From positions 806,001 through 870,000 of the forward strand of contig NZ_CP048264.1 in NCBI RefSeq assembly GCF_019469185.1: a stretch of DNA of 64,000 bases. The letters run 5' to 3'. Positions 63,833 to 64,000 of this stretch are shown piece after piece. This stretch comes from Gilliamella sp. ESL0441 (GTDB lineage Bacteria; Pseudomonadota; Gammaproteobacteria; Enterobacterales; Orbaceae). The position numbers and the translations under genes were made by a program. The notes below the pieces were generated by a model. That model saw nothing but the letters and a program-made list of their open reading frames with translations, was not told the DNA's origin and did not search any database. How positions within the stretch are numbered: the first letter of the stretch is position 1; each line of letters starts with the position of its first letter.

Positions 63833-64000
63833 ATGACAGAATTGGTTAAATGTCGTCAAAATTGTGGGGCCTGTTGTATTGCACCTTCGATCTCGTCCAT
63901 TATTCCCGGAATGCCCAATGGCAAGCCTGCCGGTGTGCCCTGTATCCATTTAGATAGTCGTTTTCAATGTCAACTCTTTGGACAATCCTCCAGACCAAAG
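63833..64000 (+). CDS. yeiW: YeiW-like cysteine cluster protein (UPF0153/YkgJ family), cut by window end
   Basis: The first 56 codons of a small metal-binding cluster protein. The family signature [15 protein letters not shown] (Cys7, Cys11, Cys14, Cys15) is followed by [18 protein letters not shown] and FQCQLF, very like E. coli YeiW, which ends at about 84 residues, so roughly a third is missing. These proteins are predicted to chelate zinc or an iron cluster; no activity is known to me. TAAAGGA precedes the ATG at 8 bases. It is divergent from efpL; in E. coli yeiW is also near yeiP. Confidence 0.88.
   Translation, partial: MTELVKCRQNCGACCIAPSISSIIPGMPNGKPAGVPCIHLDSRFQCQLFGQSSRPK

Overview
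This is an AT-rich stretch of a gammaproteobacterial chromosome. Most genes are close relatives of Enterobacterales housekeeping genes, in familiar local order: darP/pmbA, lptM-lysA-dapF-yigA-xerC-yigB-uvrD, holD-rimI facing rsmC, hemN next to yihI, yfhM-pbpC-ndk, rplM-rpsI-sspA-sspB, ygiF-glnE, and efpL near yeiW. Low GC, small intergenic gaps and a mixture of enterobacterial gene order with local reshuffling suggest an Orbaceae-type insect gut symbiont such as Gilliamella. That is an inference from style, not proof. No rRNA, tRNA, CRISPR array, prophage or insertion sequence was recognised.

Layout. 1-10.8 kb: ppa and darP on the minus strand, then pmbA, a SulP transporter, a CinA-like gene and rpoZ-spoT-recG (gmk and trmH are not between them). 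10.9-17.8 kb: a complete L-ascorbate utilisation locus. ulaR and ulaG lie on the minus strand; ulaA (carrying its own IIB domain), ulaC, ulaF, ulaD and ulaE lie on the plus strand. The 430-base divergent control region holds a near-perfect CRP site and two arrays of ATGATTA-type heptamers in exact 10-bp phase. 17.9-25.7 kb: yjdM, then lptM to uvrD. 25.8-33.5 kb: cyaY, two unrecognised secreted proteins, thiamine pyrophosphokinase, rimI-holD, rsmC, hemN, yihI and coaA.

33.6-37.4 kb: a DUF1090 gene and a queuosine block, queF-queC-(acyltransferase)-yhhQ. queF and yhhQ are each preceded by a short element that fits a preQ1-I riboswitch overlapping the ribosome binding site. QueF is the short unimodular type rather than the long enterobacterial type. 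37.7-45.8 kb: yfhM (bacterial alpha-2-macroglobulin), pbpC and ndk, a periplasmic defence and cell-wall repair set.

45.8-51.3 kb is the accessory part. Three Imm11/DUF1629-type immunity genes have no toxin beside them. Two of them share an almost identical start and an almost identical upstream region of about 390 bases. That region is also the leader of an amino-acid ABC transporter gene, so one copy of the leader now ends in a 16-codon remnant and a terminator. 51.3-54.5 kb: a BasRS (PmrAB) two-component system flanked by two likely targets. These are a ybjG-like undecaprenyl-pyrophosphatase gene preceded by a well-formed PmrA box, and yrbL. 54.6-64 kb: ribosomal proteins L13/S9, SspA/SspB, a shortened ygiF, an unknown membrane protein, glnE, ttcA, efpL and the start of yeiW at the window edge.
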